A stretch of 64,000 nt of DNA, taken from Gemmatimonadaceae bacterium. Lineage in GTDB: Bacteria > Gemmatimonadota > Gemmatimonadetes > Gemmatimonadales > Gemmatimonadaceae. The notes below the pieces were generated by a model, which saw nothing but the letters and a program-made list of their open reading frames with translations, did no database searches and was not told the DNA's origin. The position numbers and the translations under genes were made by a program. Location: positions 186,001 to 250,000 of the forward strand of contig DATNEW010000031.1 of NCBI GenBank assembly GCA_035606695.1, in the 5' to 3' direction. Below, piece by piece: positions 8,663-17,908 of this stretch (positions are counted from its first letter, which is position 1; every line of letters starts with the position of its first letter).

Positions 8663-10363
8663 CTACGGAAACAGCGGCGGCGCGTGACGCTTTTTGGTCG
8701 CCTGTTCGAACGCATACGCCAACTCGATCAGCTTCGGCTCACTGCACGCCATGCCGGTGAACGTCACGTTGAACGGCGCCGGACGCGGCTCGAAGCCCGT
8801 CGGATACGCGTTCGCGCCGGTCGGCATGTTCACCGCGAGCAATGCGTACGGCACCGTTACGCTCGGATAGCCGGGCTTGGCCGCGATGCCCGCGCTGCTC
8901 ACACTTGGAAAGAGCAGGGCATCGAGGCGATTGTTCTTCATCGCGGCGTCGATCCCGTTCGTGCCCGCGAGCAGAATGTCCTTGCGGCGATCGGCCTCGT
9001 ACTTCGGGCGATCCGCCAGCGTGTCCATCTCGTCCGAGATGTCGAGCAGCGCCTGCCCGTACCGAATGGCATTCGCGCGCTGATGCGCGATGTTCCACTC
9101 GCGCAGCGCGGTGAGCGTCTTCACCGGCGCGGCACTGCCGAGCGAATGCAGCCACGCATTGAAATCACGCTTCATCCCGTACTTGAGCACCACCGAGCAA
9201 TTCGCGTCCATGCCCTTCGCGTTATCGAGCCCGCTGCACGGATTCCAATTCAGGAAGTTGTCCGCCGAATCCGTGGTCGTGATGCTCGGAATGTCGGCGG
9301 GATCGACGACGATCGCGCCCTGTTGCTTGATCGTCGCGATGACGTCGTCCATGACCTGCTTCTGCGCGGGTGACAACCCGCCGCGCCCGTTTCTGCCGCC
9401 GGGAAGCGGCTCGTAGAAAAACGCGCGCGGAATCCCGATGCGGGCGCCTTTCAGTCCAGCGGGGTTTAGAAATCTGGTATAATCGCGCCCGGCCGGCGGC
9501 GGACAGCGCCGCGTCGCCGGATCGTTTGGATCGGGCTGCGCGCCTTCGAGCGCGCCGAACATGATCGCGGCGTCCGTCACGGTCCGCGCCATCGGGCCCG
9601 GGGTATCCTGATCCGCGGTGATCGGAATGACCCCATATCGGCTCACGCGGCCGACGGTGGGCTTGATGCCCACGAGCATGTTCTGATTCGACGGGCTCAA
9701 GATGGAGCCGCTCGTTTCCGTGCCGACGTTCGCCGCCCAGAAGCTCACGTTCGTGCCGGCGCCGGAGCTCGAGCCGCCCGTGGTGAGCACCGGCCGATTG
9801 TCGAAGAAATTCTCGCGCGGATCGCGCCGCGGATCCCACGGGTTGTAGCCGTACCCATTCAGCCCGTTGTAGTTGCCGGGCATGCCCGTCGCGACCCAGT
9901 TCGCCAGCTCGGTGAGCTGCGTCTTCGCGAGAATGATCGCGCCCGCGGCCTCGAGATTCTTCGTCAGCGTCGCGTCATATGGCGGCACGAGATCGGCAAA
10001 CGCCAGCGCGCCACCGGTCGTCGGCATGTCCGTCGTATGGATGTTGTCCTTGAGCGCGACGGGAATCCCGTGCAGCGGTCCAAGAATCCGACCCTGCGCG
10101 CGCAACCGGTCGAGCGAGTCGGCGATCGCGAACGCGCGCGGATTCACCGTGATCGCGGCGTGCAGCTTGTCCTCGTACATGCCGATGCGCTCGAGATATT
10201 GCCGCACCAGCTCGTGCGAGGTCACGCGCTTCTGCTCGAGCGCGCGGCGCATTTCCGGAATGCCGGCTTCGACGACAGAGAATGGCTGCTGGGCGCTGAG
10301 CGCGGGCCAGGCAACGCTGAGCGCGACGATCGCGCGGACGCAAATCTGTGACAGGCGATTCAT
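8663..10363 (-). CDS. Secreted amidase (amidase-signature family)
   Basis: 566 residues with a signal peptide (MNRLSQICVRAIVALSVAWPALSAQQ), so it acts outside the cytosol. The amidase-signature Ser-cisSer-Lys triad is visible: Lys105 in GIPVALKDN, a Ser of GGSSSGAG (198-200) and the nucleophile Ser in TETSGSI (about 220). Family members hydrolyse C-N amide bonds in very varied substrates; this long, exported subgroup resembles peptide or aryl amidases, but specificity cannot be read. It is monocistronic, and a dispersed palindromic repeat lies downstream. The ATG at 10363 is close to AT-rich sequence and no Shine-Dalgarno is evident. Confidence 0.92.
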   Translation of the reverse strand: MNRLSQICVRAIVALSVAWPALSAQQPFSVVEAGIPEMRRALEQKRVTSHELVRQYLERIGMYEDKLHAAITVNPRAFAIADSLDRLRAQGRILGPLHGIPVALKDNIHTTDMPTTGGALAFADLVPPYDATLTKNLEAAGAIILAKTQLTELANWVATGMPGNYNGLNGYGYNPWDPRRDPRENFFDNRPVLTTGGSSSGAGTNVSFWAANVGTETSGSILSPSNQNMLVGIKPTVGRVSRYGVIPITADQDTPGPMARTVTDAAIMFGALEGAQPDPNDPATRRCPPPAGRDYTRFLNPAGLKGARIGIPRAFFYEPLPGGRNGRGGLSPAQKQVMDDVIATIKQQGAIVVDPADIPSITTTDSADNFLNWNPCSGLDNAKGMDANCSVVLKYGMKRDFNAWLHSLGSAAPVKTLTALREWNIAHQRANAIRYGQALLDISDEMDTLADRPKYEADRRKDILLAGTNGIDAAMKNNRLDALLFPSVSSAGIAAKPGYPSVTVPYALLAVNMPTGANAYPTGFEPRPAPFNVTFTGMACSEPKLIELAYAFEQATKKRHAPPLFP

Positions 10364-10448
10364 GATAGTATGCTAAAGTCTGAGCGGAACCAGGGGTCCT
10401 CAATGATGCAGCGCTCCGGCCCATTCCGCACCTGGGCGGCTCGGCGCC

Positions 10449-11702
10449 CTAGGCGCGCTCCGCGAAGATCTGGACGAGATGCACCAACGTCTCGGTCGTC
10501 TTCTCGAGGCCGCGCCGCGAGTTGAACTCGAGCTTGCCGTGAAACTCGTGCCCGCCGGTGAAGATGTTCGGGCAGGGCAGCCCGCGGAACGTGAGCTTCG
10601 ACCCGTCCGTGCCGCCGCGAATGGGCTCCACGAAGGGCTCGAGTCCCGCGCGCCGCGCCGCCTCCATCGCGTATTCCGTCAATTCAGGATGCTTCGCCAG
10701 CACTTCCTTCATGTTGCGATAGTTCTCTTTCACGCTCACCGACACGGTGACGCCCGGGAATTCCTTCTCGGTGTCGGCGGCGAGCGTGCGAATCATCGCC
10801 TCCTTGGCCTGGAGTCCCGCCAGGTCGAAATCGCGTAACAATACTTTAATGCTGGATTCGGCAACATCGGCCGCTCCAATGTAGGGGTGCACGAACCCGA
10901 TGCGACCCTCGGTACTCTCGGGCAGCATGTCGTGCGGCATGCGCGTGAGGAAATACGCCATCGCGTAGATCGAGTTGACCATCACGCCTTTCGCCGTCCC
11001 CGGATGCGTGTTCCGCCCATGAAACGCCACCGTCGCGAGCCGCGCGCTCCACGTCTCCTCGCTGATCTCGCCGAGCGGGCCGCCATCCACCGTGTAGGCG
11101 AAGCGGGCGCCAAAGCCTTCGACCTCGAACTTCTCGATGCCCGTGCCGATCTCTTCGTCGGCGGTGAATCCGATCGCCAGCGGGCCGTGGATGATGTCCG
11201 GATTCTGCTGCAGCGTATCGACCAACGTCATGATCGTCGCTACGCCGGCCTTGTCATCGGAGCCGAGGAGCGTCGTGCCGTCCGTGGTGATAATGTCGTC
11301 GCCGATCATCGTCTTCAGCAGGGGATGCTGCGCGACGGTGATCACCTGCGAGGGATCGCCCGGCAACACGATGTCGCCGCCTTGATAGTTCTTGTGAATG
11401 ATGGGCTTCACATTCGCGCCCGACGTCGCCGGCGAGGTATCGACGTGCGCGAGCAAGCCGATGACGGGAATGTCCTTGGAATTCGGCGCGTTACCGGCAA
11501 TCTTCGCGTACACCATGCAGTACTCGTCGATGCGCGCGTCCTGCGCGCCGAGCTGCTGCAGTTCGGTGACGAGCAGCCGCGACAGATCCCACTGCGTCGC
11601 CGTGCTCGGCGTCGTCGTCGCGTCTTCGGCCGATTGCGTGTCGATGCGCACGTAGCGCAGGAACCGATCGACGACGGATTCGCGAGCGGGACGAAGGGTC
11701 AT
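10449..11702 (-). CDS. pepT: Peptidase T (tripeptide aminopeptidase, M20B)
   Basis: Cytosolic dizinc enzyme that removes the N-terminal residue of tripeptides. Metal ligands align with the known PepT: His86 and Asp88 (LAHVDTS), Asp149 (GSDDKAG), Glu183/184 (ADEEIGTG), Asp206 (TVDGGPLG) and the His of GGHEFHG; RGGTDGS is also present. About 417 residues, the usual length. I chose the ATG at 11702 because MTLRPARESVVDRFLRYVRIDTQS aligns with the family N-terminus. An ATG at 11729, preceded at only two bases by AGGA, would add nine residues and is possible; the frame extends to 11807 without support. Its promoter region is shared with the divergent YVTN lipoprotein. Confidence 0.95.
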   Translation of the reverse strand: MTLRPARESVVDRFLRYVRIDTQSAEDATTTPSTATQWDLSRLLVTELQQLGAQDARIDEYCMVYAKIAGNAPNSKDIPVIGLLAHVDTSPATSGANVKPIIHKNYQGGDIVLPGDPSQVITVAQHPLLKTMIGDDIITTDGTTLLGSDDKAGVATIMTLVDTLQQNPDIIHGPLAIGFTADEEIGTGIEKFEVEGFGARFAYTVDGGPLGEISEETWSARLATVAFHGRNTHPGTAKGVMVNSIYAMAYFLTRMPHDMLPESTEGRIGFVHPYIGAADVAESSIKVLLRDFDLAGLQAKEAMIRTLAADTEKEFPGVTVSVSVKENYRNMKEVLAKHPELTEYAMEAARRAGLEPFVEPIRGGTDGSKLTFRGLPCPNIFTGGHEFHGKLEFNSRRGLEKTTETLVHLVQIFAERA

Positions 11703-11837
11703 GACGTAGCTCGATGTGAATTCATTCATTTTCCTTAGCGGCAAGACAACGGCGCGAAGGCCCGCGCGTTGCTCGAAGGATTTCCCGAGACGGCCACTCG
11801 GCGTCATTCAACATTAACCAGGCTCAGGCTTGGTCGT

Positions 11838-13025
11838 ATGCGGCGCGATTTCTGGACGATTGTCGGTGTGACGCTTGGCGTCGCGGCGTGCAGCCACTCC
11901 GGCCGGAGGCTCCGCGCCGCCGACGGAAAGCAACACTACGCCGTCTACAGCGCCGCCGGCGAGGTCACCGACCCCAAGGGTGCGGTGAACATCTACGCCG
12001 CCACCGGAACGAACGGACTGTCGGCGATCGCCGCGAAGTCGAAGCCGCTCGTCTACGTGCCGAACTCCCGCTCGGGTTCGGTGAGCGTGATCGACCCGAC
12101 GACGTACACCGTCGTGCGCACGTTCAAAGTCGGACAGATCCCGCAACATGTCGTGCCGGCGTACGATCTGTCGCGCCTGTGGGTGTTGGCCAACCAATCG
12201 AGCACGCTCATTCCGATCGACCCGCTCACCGGCGCCGATGGCAAGCCCATCCACGTCGATGATCCCTACAACATGTACTTCACGCCCGACGGCAAATTCG
12301 CCATCGTCGTCGCCGAACGGCGCGAGCGGCTCGACTTCCGCGATCCGGAGTCGATGCAGCTCGTACAATCGGTGAACACGGGCTGTCGCGGCATCGACCA
12401 CATGGAGTTTACCGCCGACGGCCGCTACGCCATCGCGACGTGCGAGTTCAACGGCTCGCTGCTCAAGCTCGACGTGACGACGAAGCAACCCGTCAAACTG
12501 CTCGCGCTCGACACGACGAGCGGCGCGGGACTGGGCGCCATGCCGCAAGACGTGCGTTCGTCGCCCGACGGCAGCGTGTTCTTCGTCGCCGACATGAAGG
12601 CGAACGGCGTGCGGCTCGTCGATCCAACGACATTCACGCAGATCGGTTTCATTCCGACCGGCGTCGGAACGCACGGCATCTACCCGAGCCGCGACGGCAA
12701 GCTGCTCTACATGACGAATCGTGGATGGAACACGCTGAAGGCGGGACCGCATGGCAAGGGATCGATCAGCGTCGTCGATCCGTTCGCGCGCAAGGTCGTC
12801 GCGACATGGGAGATTCCCGGCGGCGGCAGTCCGGACATGGGCAACGTCACCGCGGACGGCAAGGAGCTGTGGGTGAGCGGCCGCTATGACAAGCAGGTCT
12901 ACGTGTTCGATACGGCGACGGGGCAGCTGACCCATCGCATTCCTGTCGGGCGCGAGCCACACGGGCTTTGCGTGTGGCCGCAGCCGGGACGCTACTCGCT
13001 GGGACACACGGGTAACATGCGATAA
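11838..13025 (+). CDS. YVTN-type beta-propeller lipoprotein
   Basis: 395 residues from the ATG at 11838, which begins a short signal peptide ending in GVAAC (lipobox, Cys about 19). The body has repeated YVTN/NHL-like blades: LVYVPNSRSGSVSVIDPTT, MYFTPDGKFAIVV, MEFTADGRYAIATC, RSSPDGSVFFVADM, PSRDGKLLYMTNRG and VTADGKELWVSGRYDKQVYVFD, forming about seven blades. Such proteins are exported and bind partners or metals rather than catalyse; relatives occur near cytochromes and copper proteins. It is divergent from pepT. The downstream dehydrogenase gene is 61 bp away in the same direction and may be co-transcribed. Confidence 0.85.
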   Translation: MRRDFWTIVGVTLGVAACSHSGRRLRAADGKQHYAVYSAAGEVTDPKGAVNIYAATGTNGLSAIAAKSKPLVYVPNSRSGSVSVIDPTTYTVVRTFKVGQIPQHVVPAYDLSRLWVLANQSSTLIPIDPLTGADGKPIHVDDPYNMYFTPDGKFAIVVAERRERLDFRDPESMQLVQSVNTGCRGIDHMEFTADGRYAIATCEFNGSLLKLDVTTKQPVKLLALDTTSGAGLGAMPQDVRSSPDGSVFFVADMKANGVRLVDPTTFTQIGFIPTGVGTHGIYPSRDGKLLYMTNRGWNTLKAGPHGKGSISVVDPFARKVVATWEIPGGGSPDMGNVTADGKELWVSGRYDKQVYVFDTATGQLTHRIPVGREPHGLCVWPQPGRYSLGHTGNMR

Positions 13026-13086
13026 CGCATCGACGTGAAGGACTGGCGCCGACGTCCGGGCATCGACCAATTTGCGATTTATCGCG

Positions 13087-14115
13087 ATGTACAATCGTCG
13101 CCAACCCGTACCGACGTCGGAGAGCCCGGTCCTGCGCGTCCTGATCTACATCCAGTGGCCCGTCAAAGCGTGGTGTATTCCGGACGCCCAGGTTGACGCG
13201 TTGCGTCGTCGTTTTCCGGATTTTGAATTCATAAACGTTAATACGCGCGACGAGATTCCGGACGCCATTCGCGCCGCCGATGCCGCGTTCACGCCGTTTC
13301 TCACCGCGGAGTGGGTCGCGGCCGCGCCCAAGCTCCGTTGGGTCCACTCCTCCGCGGCCGCCGTCGAAGGGCTGCTGCCGTTGCCCGCGCTCAACGATCG
13401 CGGCATCGTCGTCTCGAATTCCCGCGGCGTCCAGGCGATCGCCATGGCCGAGAATGCGATGGGCGGCCTCCTGGTAATCGCGCGCAAGCTCAATCGCACG
13501 CTCGAGGCGCAGCGCGAGCATCGCTGGATTCAAAACGATTTGATCCACGACTGGCCGTGGCTCCTCCACGGCAAGCGCATGACGGTCGTTGGACTCGGCA
13601 CCATCGGCATGGAGATCGCCAAGCGCGCGCACGCCTTCGGCATGCGCGTCACCGGCATTCGGCGAAACGTCGACCGCCCGCGGCCGGAGTTCGTGAATCG
13701 CGTGCTTCCGCCGAGCGCGCTCCACGACTCGCTGGCCGGCTGCGACGTGCTGGTGCTGTCCGCGCCGGGTGTCGAGGCGACGAAGCGCATCGTCGGCGTT
13801 CGGGAGATCGCGATGCTCGAGCGGGGCGCGGTGATCGTGAACGTCGCGCGCGGTCAGGTCGTCGACGAGCTAGCCATGATCGACGCGCTGCGCTCCGGTG
13901 CGCTCGGCGGCGCGGTGCTCGACGTATTCGAGCGCGAGCCGCTCGATGCAGGGAGTGCGCTCTGGGATTTGCCGAACGTCGTGATCACGCCGCATTCGTC
14001 GGGCTTTCGTGCGACACATTGGGACGACGTGGTCGACCTGTTCGCCGAGAATCTCGAGCGGTTTCGCCGCGGCGAGCCCGTGCAAAACATCGTCAACACG
14101 GCCGCCGGATACTGA
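13087..14115 (+). CDS. D-2-hydroxyacid dehydrogenase family protein
   Basis: 342 residues, from the ATG at 13087; a TTG at 13072 is an alternative. The Rossmann dinucleotide motif is VVGLGTIGMEIAKRA. The three catalytic residues of the family are present: Arg in VNVARGQVVD, Glu in FEREPLDAGSALWDLPN and His in VITPHSSGF. The N-terminal half has the catalytic-domain pattern (APKLRWVHSSAAAVEGLL, VVSNSRGVQAIAMAENAMG). The enzyme reduces or oxidises a 2-hydroxy/2-keto acid with NAD(P); substrate is not clear, and the glyoxylate/hydroxypyruvate reductase-like branch fits best. It is convergent with the sensor kinase gene, with 4 bp between stops. Confidence 0.9.
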   Translation: MYNRRQPVPTSESPVLRVLIYIQWPVKAWCIPDAQVDALRRRFPDFEFINVNTRDEIPDAIRAADAAFTPFLTAEWVAAAPKLRWVHSSAAAVEGLLPLPALNDRGIVVSNSRGVQAIAMAENAMGGLLVIARKLNRTLEAQREHRWIQNDLIHDWPWLLHGKRMTVVGLGTIGMEIAKRAHAFGMRVTGIRRNVDRPRPEFVNRVLPPSALHDSLAGCDVLVLSAPGVEATKRIVGVREIAMLERGAVIVNVARGQVVDELAMIDALRSGALGGAVLDVFEREPLDAGSALWDLPNVVITPHSSGFRATHWDDVVDLFAENLERFRRGEPVQNIVNTAAGY

Positions 14116-14119
14116 CGCG

Positions 14120-15838
14120 CTACACGGCCACCGGATGCTCGGCGGTGTTCGGCGTGGCCTCGCTCGCGCTGGCGAGCGGAACGCCGACGACGAAGACCGA
14201 TCCGCCGCCGATGTGCTCATCGACGCGCACCCAGCCATCGTGGCGCACGATGATGTCGCGCACCACGGAGAGGCCGAGTCCGAGTCCATCGCGGCGCGCG
14301 GTGCCGGTGCTGTTGAGGCGCTCGTAGGCGGCCCAGACGCGCTCGCGTTGATCGGCGGGAATGCCGGGACCATGATCGGCGACGCTCAGCTCCGCGGTAT
14401 CGCCGTAGTGGCGAAGGCGAATTTGCACCGTTGAGTCGCGCGGCCCGTATTTCAGCGCGTTGTCGAGCAGGTTGAGGATCACCTGGCGAAATGCGTCGGG
14501 GTCGACGAGTGCCCACACGGTGGATGATGCGACGACGTCGAACGAGACGTGTCGTGTCGCCGCGATCGGCGCCATCGATTCGGCAGTGGCCCGTACGAGC
14601 GCATCGAGCTCCGTGACGCGCGGCCGCACCTTCCACGTCGGAAGCTCGGCCTTGGCGAGCGTGAGCAAATTCTCAACGGTGCGCGTGAGCTGCTCGGTGC
14701 CGCGGCCGAGTGCTTCGATGGTGCGCTCGCGCCGTTCGTCGCCATCGGCGGGCAGGCGGCGCAGCGTTTCGACGGACAGGCGCACCTGCGTGAGCGGCGT
14801 ACGCAGCTCGTGCGACACGGCGGCAAGAAATGTTTGCCGGCGCGCCATGCCGGCGAAGGCGCGCTGAGTGACGATGCCGGCGACGATGGCGAGGCCGACC
14901 GCGATGGTCATCAGCACCCACAACGTCCACTCTGGTACACCAGTTGGCAGGCGCTCGATGAGCGTGTCGGTGATCGTATCGGCCAATCCGATGCGGACGC
15001 GAACGCCGTGCATCGGCCCCGACGCCAGCTCGTACGTGCCGTGCGCGCCTTCGTGCGCGAGCACACCGCTGTCGAACTCGACGCGGTCCGTGTTCGCGTC
15101 CTCGACGCGTGCGCTGACATAACGCCGCTGCAGCGCGAGCGCTTGTTGAGTATTTCCTAAATCCCGCCGTGTCCCGCCGACCGACGCGGGCAGCACGGGT
15201 ACCGTCGCGAGCACGAGGGGAACGAACGCGGTCATGAATTGGGTGCGTGAGAACGAGACGCCCTCGACGAATGTGGGACGTCCGGTTGCGTCGCGTCCGA
15301 CGATGATCCACGCGGACATGTCGTCGCCGTGCCAGGGATACGCCGTGCCGAGCAGCGTCTGATGCCCCGTGGATTTCGCGACGACCTTGGTGACGGCGTC
15401 GTGCAGTGCTTCGCGGAGCGCGTTGCTCTGAACGCCGGCCCACTTCCACGACTCGGCGGGCGATGACGGGTTGCCCTCGAACGCCAGCCGCAGCGTGTCG
15501 CTGGATTCGGATCCGCTCAGTGGCATGCGCTCGGACCACGCGAGTCTCGCGAGCAAACTGTCGGGTGCGATCGGCGCCGGTGCGCCGCCACGCTCGGCGG
15601 CAAACAACAACATGTTCGTCGCGTCGAGGCCGAAGTTCGCGGTTTGCTGGAGGATGAGTCGCGCGCTCGAGGTTGCGAGATCACCGGCGGCCCGATCGAC
15701 GTCGTGCACCGTTCGGCGGCGCGAGCCGAGCAGGAGGGCAAGCGCGGCGGCGGCGACCAGCAGCGACGCGGCCAATGCGCCACCGGCGGCGATGAGTCTG
15801 ACGCGAACCGCGTCGCGGCGCGGGGTGGGGAGGAACAT
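14120..15838 (-). CDS. Membrane sensor histidine kinase
   Basis: 572 residues. TM1 is about 12-37, followed by a ~270-residue periplasmic sensor of no recognised fold, then TM2 (WTLWVLMTIAVGLAIVAGIV). The transmitter has the H-box AVSHELRTPL (phospho-accepting His), N-box ILNLLDNALKYG, G1 VADHGPGIP and G2 GLGLGLSVV, so the kinase should be active. It is divergent from the OmpR-type regulator at 16111 and both share a 272-bp region with an ordered operator, which strongly suggests a cognate, self-regulating pair. No HAMP domain is obvious between TM2 and the H-box; only a short linker is present. The signal is unknown. Confidence 0.92.
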   Translation of the reverse strand: MFLPTPRRDAVRVRLIAAGGALAASLLVAAAALALLLGSRRRTVHDVDRAAGDLATSSARLILQQTANFGLDATNMLLFAAERGGAPAPIAPDSLLARLAWSERMPLSGSESSDTLRLAFEGNPSSPAESWKWAGVQSNALREALHDAVTKVVAKSTGHQTLLGTAYPWHGDDMSAWIIVGRDATGRPTFVEGVSFSRTQFMTAFVPLVLATVPVLPASVGGTRRDLGNTQQALALQRRYVSARVEDANTDRVEFDSGVLAHEGAHGTYELASGPMHGVRVRIGLADTITDTLIERLPTGVPEWTLWVLMTIAVGLAIVAGIVTQRAFAGMARRQTFLAAVSHELRTPLTQVRLSVETLRRLPADGDERRERTIEALGRGTEQLTRTVENLLTLAKAELPTWKVRPRVTELDALVRATAESMAPIAATRHVSFDVVASSTVWALVDPDAFRQVILNLLDNALKYGPRDSTVQIRLRHYGDTAELSVADHGPGIPADQRERVWAAYERLNSTGTARRDGLGLGLSVVRDIIVRHDGWVRVDEHIGGGSVFVVGVPLASASEATPNTAEHPVAV

Positions 15839-15895
15839 GCTCTAAGATTGGGCGCGCGGCGCGCGGCGATGCAACTATCTGCGACGGAGAACAAC

Positions 15896-16013
15896 GACCG
15901 GATCTGACCAAATCTGACCAAATCTGCTCTCGTAGTCCGAGAGGACGGCGCCTGACCGGCCCGGTCGTGCTTCAACGGTTTCCAGATCTGGTCAGACGTG
16001 GTCAGATCTGGTC
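15896..16013. promoter_or_regulatory. Symmetric operator: two inverted arrays of three half-sites flanking a palindrome
   Basis: GACC occurs at 15896, 15906 and 15916, exactly 10 bp apart (core ATCTGACCAA). Its inverse GGTC occurs at 15990, 16000 and 16010, again exactly 10 bp apart (core AGATCTGGTC). Near the centre, GACCGG-C-CCGGTC at 15954-15966 is a near-perfect palindrome of the same half-site. OmpR-family regulators bind direct repeats about one helical turn apart, so this is best read as the binding region of the regulator encoded at 16111, controlling both it and the divergent kinase. The right array ends four bases before a plausible -35 box. Confidence 0.75.
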
Positions 16014-16017
16014 GTGG

Positions 16018-16047
16018 TTAATTGTTATGTATTTAAAGTTCTAGAAT
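16018..16047 (+). promoter_or_regulatory. Putative promoter of the response regulator gene
   Basis: An unusually AT-rich stretch in this GC-rich window contains TTAATT (16018-16023) and TAGAAT (16042-16047) with an 18-bp spacer, a reasonable -35/-10 pair. It begins directly after the right half-site array, the usual place for an activator that contacts polymerase. The call rests on sequence resemblance only. Confidence 0.45.
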
Positions 16048-16110
16048 ATCACCACGCCATCATGGCCTCGCTTCCGCGACTCCGACCCGGTCGTTAACGT
16101 ACGCTCCAGC

Positions 16111-16812
16111 ATGGGCAACATTCTCGTCATCGAAGACAACGAAGACATCGCCAACGGGCTCCGCGACAACCTGGAGCTCGAGGGCCACGCGGTGCGAACC
16201 GCCGAGACCGGGGCGCTCGGCGTCGCCGAGGCGAAGGGCTGGAATCCCGACGTCATCATTCTCGACCTCGGGCTGCCCGACATGGATGGCCATCACGTCA
16301 TGCGCCAACTGCCGCGCGAAGGCGTCACCTCCGGCATCCTCATCCTCTCGGCGCGCGATGCCGAGGCGGAGAAAGTGGTCGGGCTGCGGCTGGGCGCCGA
16401 GGATTACGTCACGAAGCCGTTCGGGATGTTGGAGCTGCTGGCGCGCGTCGAGTTGATCCTGCGCCGCGGCCGTGTCGCCGCCGCGCCGCTCGAGATCGTC
16501 GCGCCACAACGTGCGATCGTACGGCTCGGACCCCTCGAGATCGACCGCGATGCGCGCCAGGTCAAGCGCCATGGACGGCTCGTGTCACTCTCGCCCAAGG
16601 AGTTCGATCTGCTCGACGCGCTCATCGGGCGCGGCGGAGCGGTGGTCAAGCGCAGCGATCTCCTCCGCGAAGTATGGGGCTATAGCGGCTTCGTCTCGAG
16701 CCGCACGGTGGATACCCATATCGCGCAGTTGCGCCGCAAGCTCGAGAGCGATCCCGCGAATCCGGAGTTCATTCTCACGGTTCAAAAGGCGGGATACCGC
16801 ATGGCGATGTGA
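16111..16812 (+). CDS. OmpR/PhoB-family response regulator
   Basis: 233 residues. The receiver domain has the acidic pair in VIEDNED, the phospho-acceptor Asp52 in ILDLGLPDMDG, the Ser/Thr switch in ILILSARD and Lys in DYVTKPFG. The C-terminal winged-helix domain shows LSPKEFDLLDALIGRGGAVVKRSDLLREVWGY, then RTVDTHIAQLRRKLE and the final FILTVQKAGYRM, the classic DNA-binding helix and wing. It is divergent from the histidine kinase at 14120-15838 and preceded by ordered direct repeats that are likely its own binding sites. A 156-bp gap separates it from the cupin gene downstream. Confidence 0.96.
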   Translation: MGNILVIEDNEDIANGLRDNLELEGHAVRTAETGALGVAEAKGWNPDVIILDLGLPDMDGHHVMRQLPREGVTSGILILSARDAEAEKVVGLRLGAEDYVTKPFGMLELLARVELILRRGRVAAAPLEIVAPQRAIVRLGPLEIDRDARQVKRHGRLVSLSPKEFDLLDALIGRGGAVVKRSDLLREVWGYSGFVSSRTVDTHIAQLRRKLESDPANPEFILTVQKAGYRMAM

Positions 16813-16968
16813 GGGGAGCAGCGCGGACGACGGGCGATCGTCGCCGGCTGATCGCGAACATCGTCGTTCCCGTGGGGCTGCCGGTGGTATCGTCGCGCGG
16901 TTGCCGCTAGCGTTCGCGTATCATCATCTCGCGGAAGTCGTTCTCAGTCTCCCACTCACTTCTTCTGG

Positions 16969-17442
16969 ATGTCTCTCGTGCAGAACGCGCTCATCCTCGC
17001 GCTGCTCACCGCCATTCCGCTTCACGCTGTGGCCGCGCAACACGCCGCACCCGCCGCCACGATCACGCCCGCCGCACGACTCGCGGTGTTGGGCGATTCG
17101 CTCACGCCTGGCGCATCGCGCACCGCGCAGCTTGGGCTGGGCCCGAACATGACGTACGCGCTCACGCATCGCGACTCGACCGGCGGTCTGGAAGCGCATC
17201 GGGATTGGACCGACGTCTTCGTCGTCGAGAGCGGCAGCGCGACCCTCGTCTCGGGCGGCACGCTCAGCGGTGCGAAGGAAGCGACGCCGGGCGAATGGCG
17301 CGGCGGCAAAGCGAACGGATCGACGCGCGCGGCGCTTCACGTCGGCGACGTCGTCGTCATTCCCGCCGGCGCGCCGCATCAGATGATACTCGCGCCGGGC
17401 GAACACATCACGTATCTCGCATTCAAGGTGAAAGCACCATGA
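16969..17442 (+). CDS. Secreted cupin-domain protein
   Basis: 157 residues with a signal peptide (MSLVQNALILALLTAIPLHAVAAQ). The cupin barrel is seen in the two motifs: HRDSTGGLEAHRDWTDVFVVESGSATLVSGG and HVGDVVVIPAGAPHQMILAPGEHITYLAFKV. Glu and His residues of a metal site are only partly kept (His in APHQ, His in EAHRD), so enzymatic activity is uncertain; binding of a small ligand is equally possible. Its stop overlaps the start of the DinB gene by ATGA, indicating translational coupling in a cupin-DinB-M28 peptidase operon. Confidence 0.85.
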   Translation: MSLVQNALILALLTAIPLHAVAAQHAAPAATITPAARLAVLGDSLTPGASRTAQLGLGPNMTYALTHRDSTGGLEAHRDWTDVFVVESGSATLVSGGTLSGAKEATPGEWRGGKANGSTRAALHVGDVVVIPAGAPHQMILAPGEHITYLAFKVKAP

Positions 17443-17906
17443 GCTCACATCCCGTCATCACGCCCGAGCAGTTGCTCGATCACTGGCAGGGACATCGCCG
17501 AGTGACGCGACGGCTCATCGAGGTGTTTCCGGAGCGCGAGTTGTTCGATTACGCGATCGGCGGCATGCGGCCGTTCGCGAAGCTCGCGACAGAGCTGCTC
17601 ACGATGGCCGTGCCGATCGCGCAGGGCGTCGCCACCGGTCAATGGGTGAACGAGAAGCTCGAGCTGACGACCAAGGGCGAGATTCTTCGGCTGTGGGACG
17701 CCAACACCGCGGAGCTCGACCGCGTATGGAAGACGATCCCCGAAAAGCGCTTTCAGGAAGAGGACACCGCATTCGGGCAGTGGAAGATGTCGGGGTTCGC
17801 GATGATCTTCTACGCCATCGACAATGAAGTGCATCATCGCGGGCAGGGGTACGTGTATCTGCGCTCGCTCGGATTCGAGCCGCCCGCTTTCTACGACCGG
17901 AGCTGA
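17439..17906 (+). CDS. DinB-family four-helix-bundle protein
   Basis: 155 residues starting at the ATG that overlaps the cupin stop (ATGA). The C-terminal motif EVHHRGQGYVYLRSLGFEPPAFYDR is the characteristic end of DinB/YfiT-like proteins, and LLDHWQGHRRVTRRL matches the first helix. Family members are metal-binding helical bundles, some acting as thiol transferases or hydrolases. The usual central His of the metal triad is not evident here (the second helix reads FAKLATELLTMAVPIAQG), so the site may be altered. It is followed only 2 bp later by the M28 peptidase gene. Confidence 0.85.
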   Translation: MSSHPVITPEQLLDHWQGHRRVTRRLIEVFPERELFDYAIGGMRPFAKLATELLTMAVPIAQGVATGQWVNEKLELTTKGEILRLWDANTAELDRVWKTIPEKRFQEEDTAFGQWKMSGFAMIFYAIDNEVHHRGQGYVYLRSLGFEPPAFYDRS

Positions 17907-17908
17907 TC

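Noticed and set aside
16813-16968. A terminator or small RNA between the response regulator and cupin genes
   Set aside because: I see only short, weak complementarities (about 5 bp) and no convincing stem or promoter.
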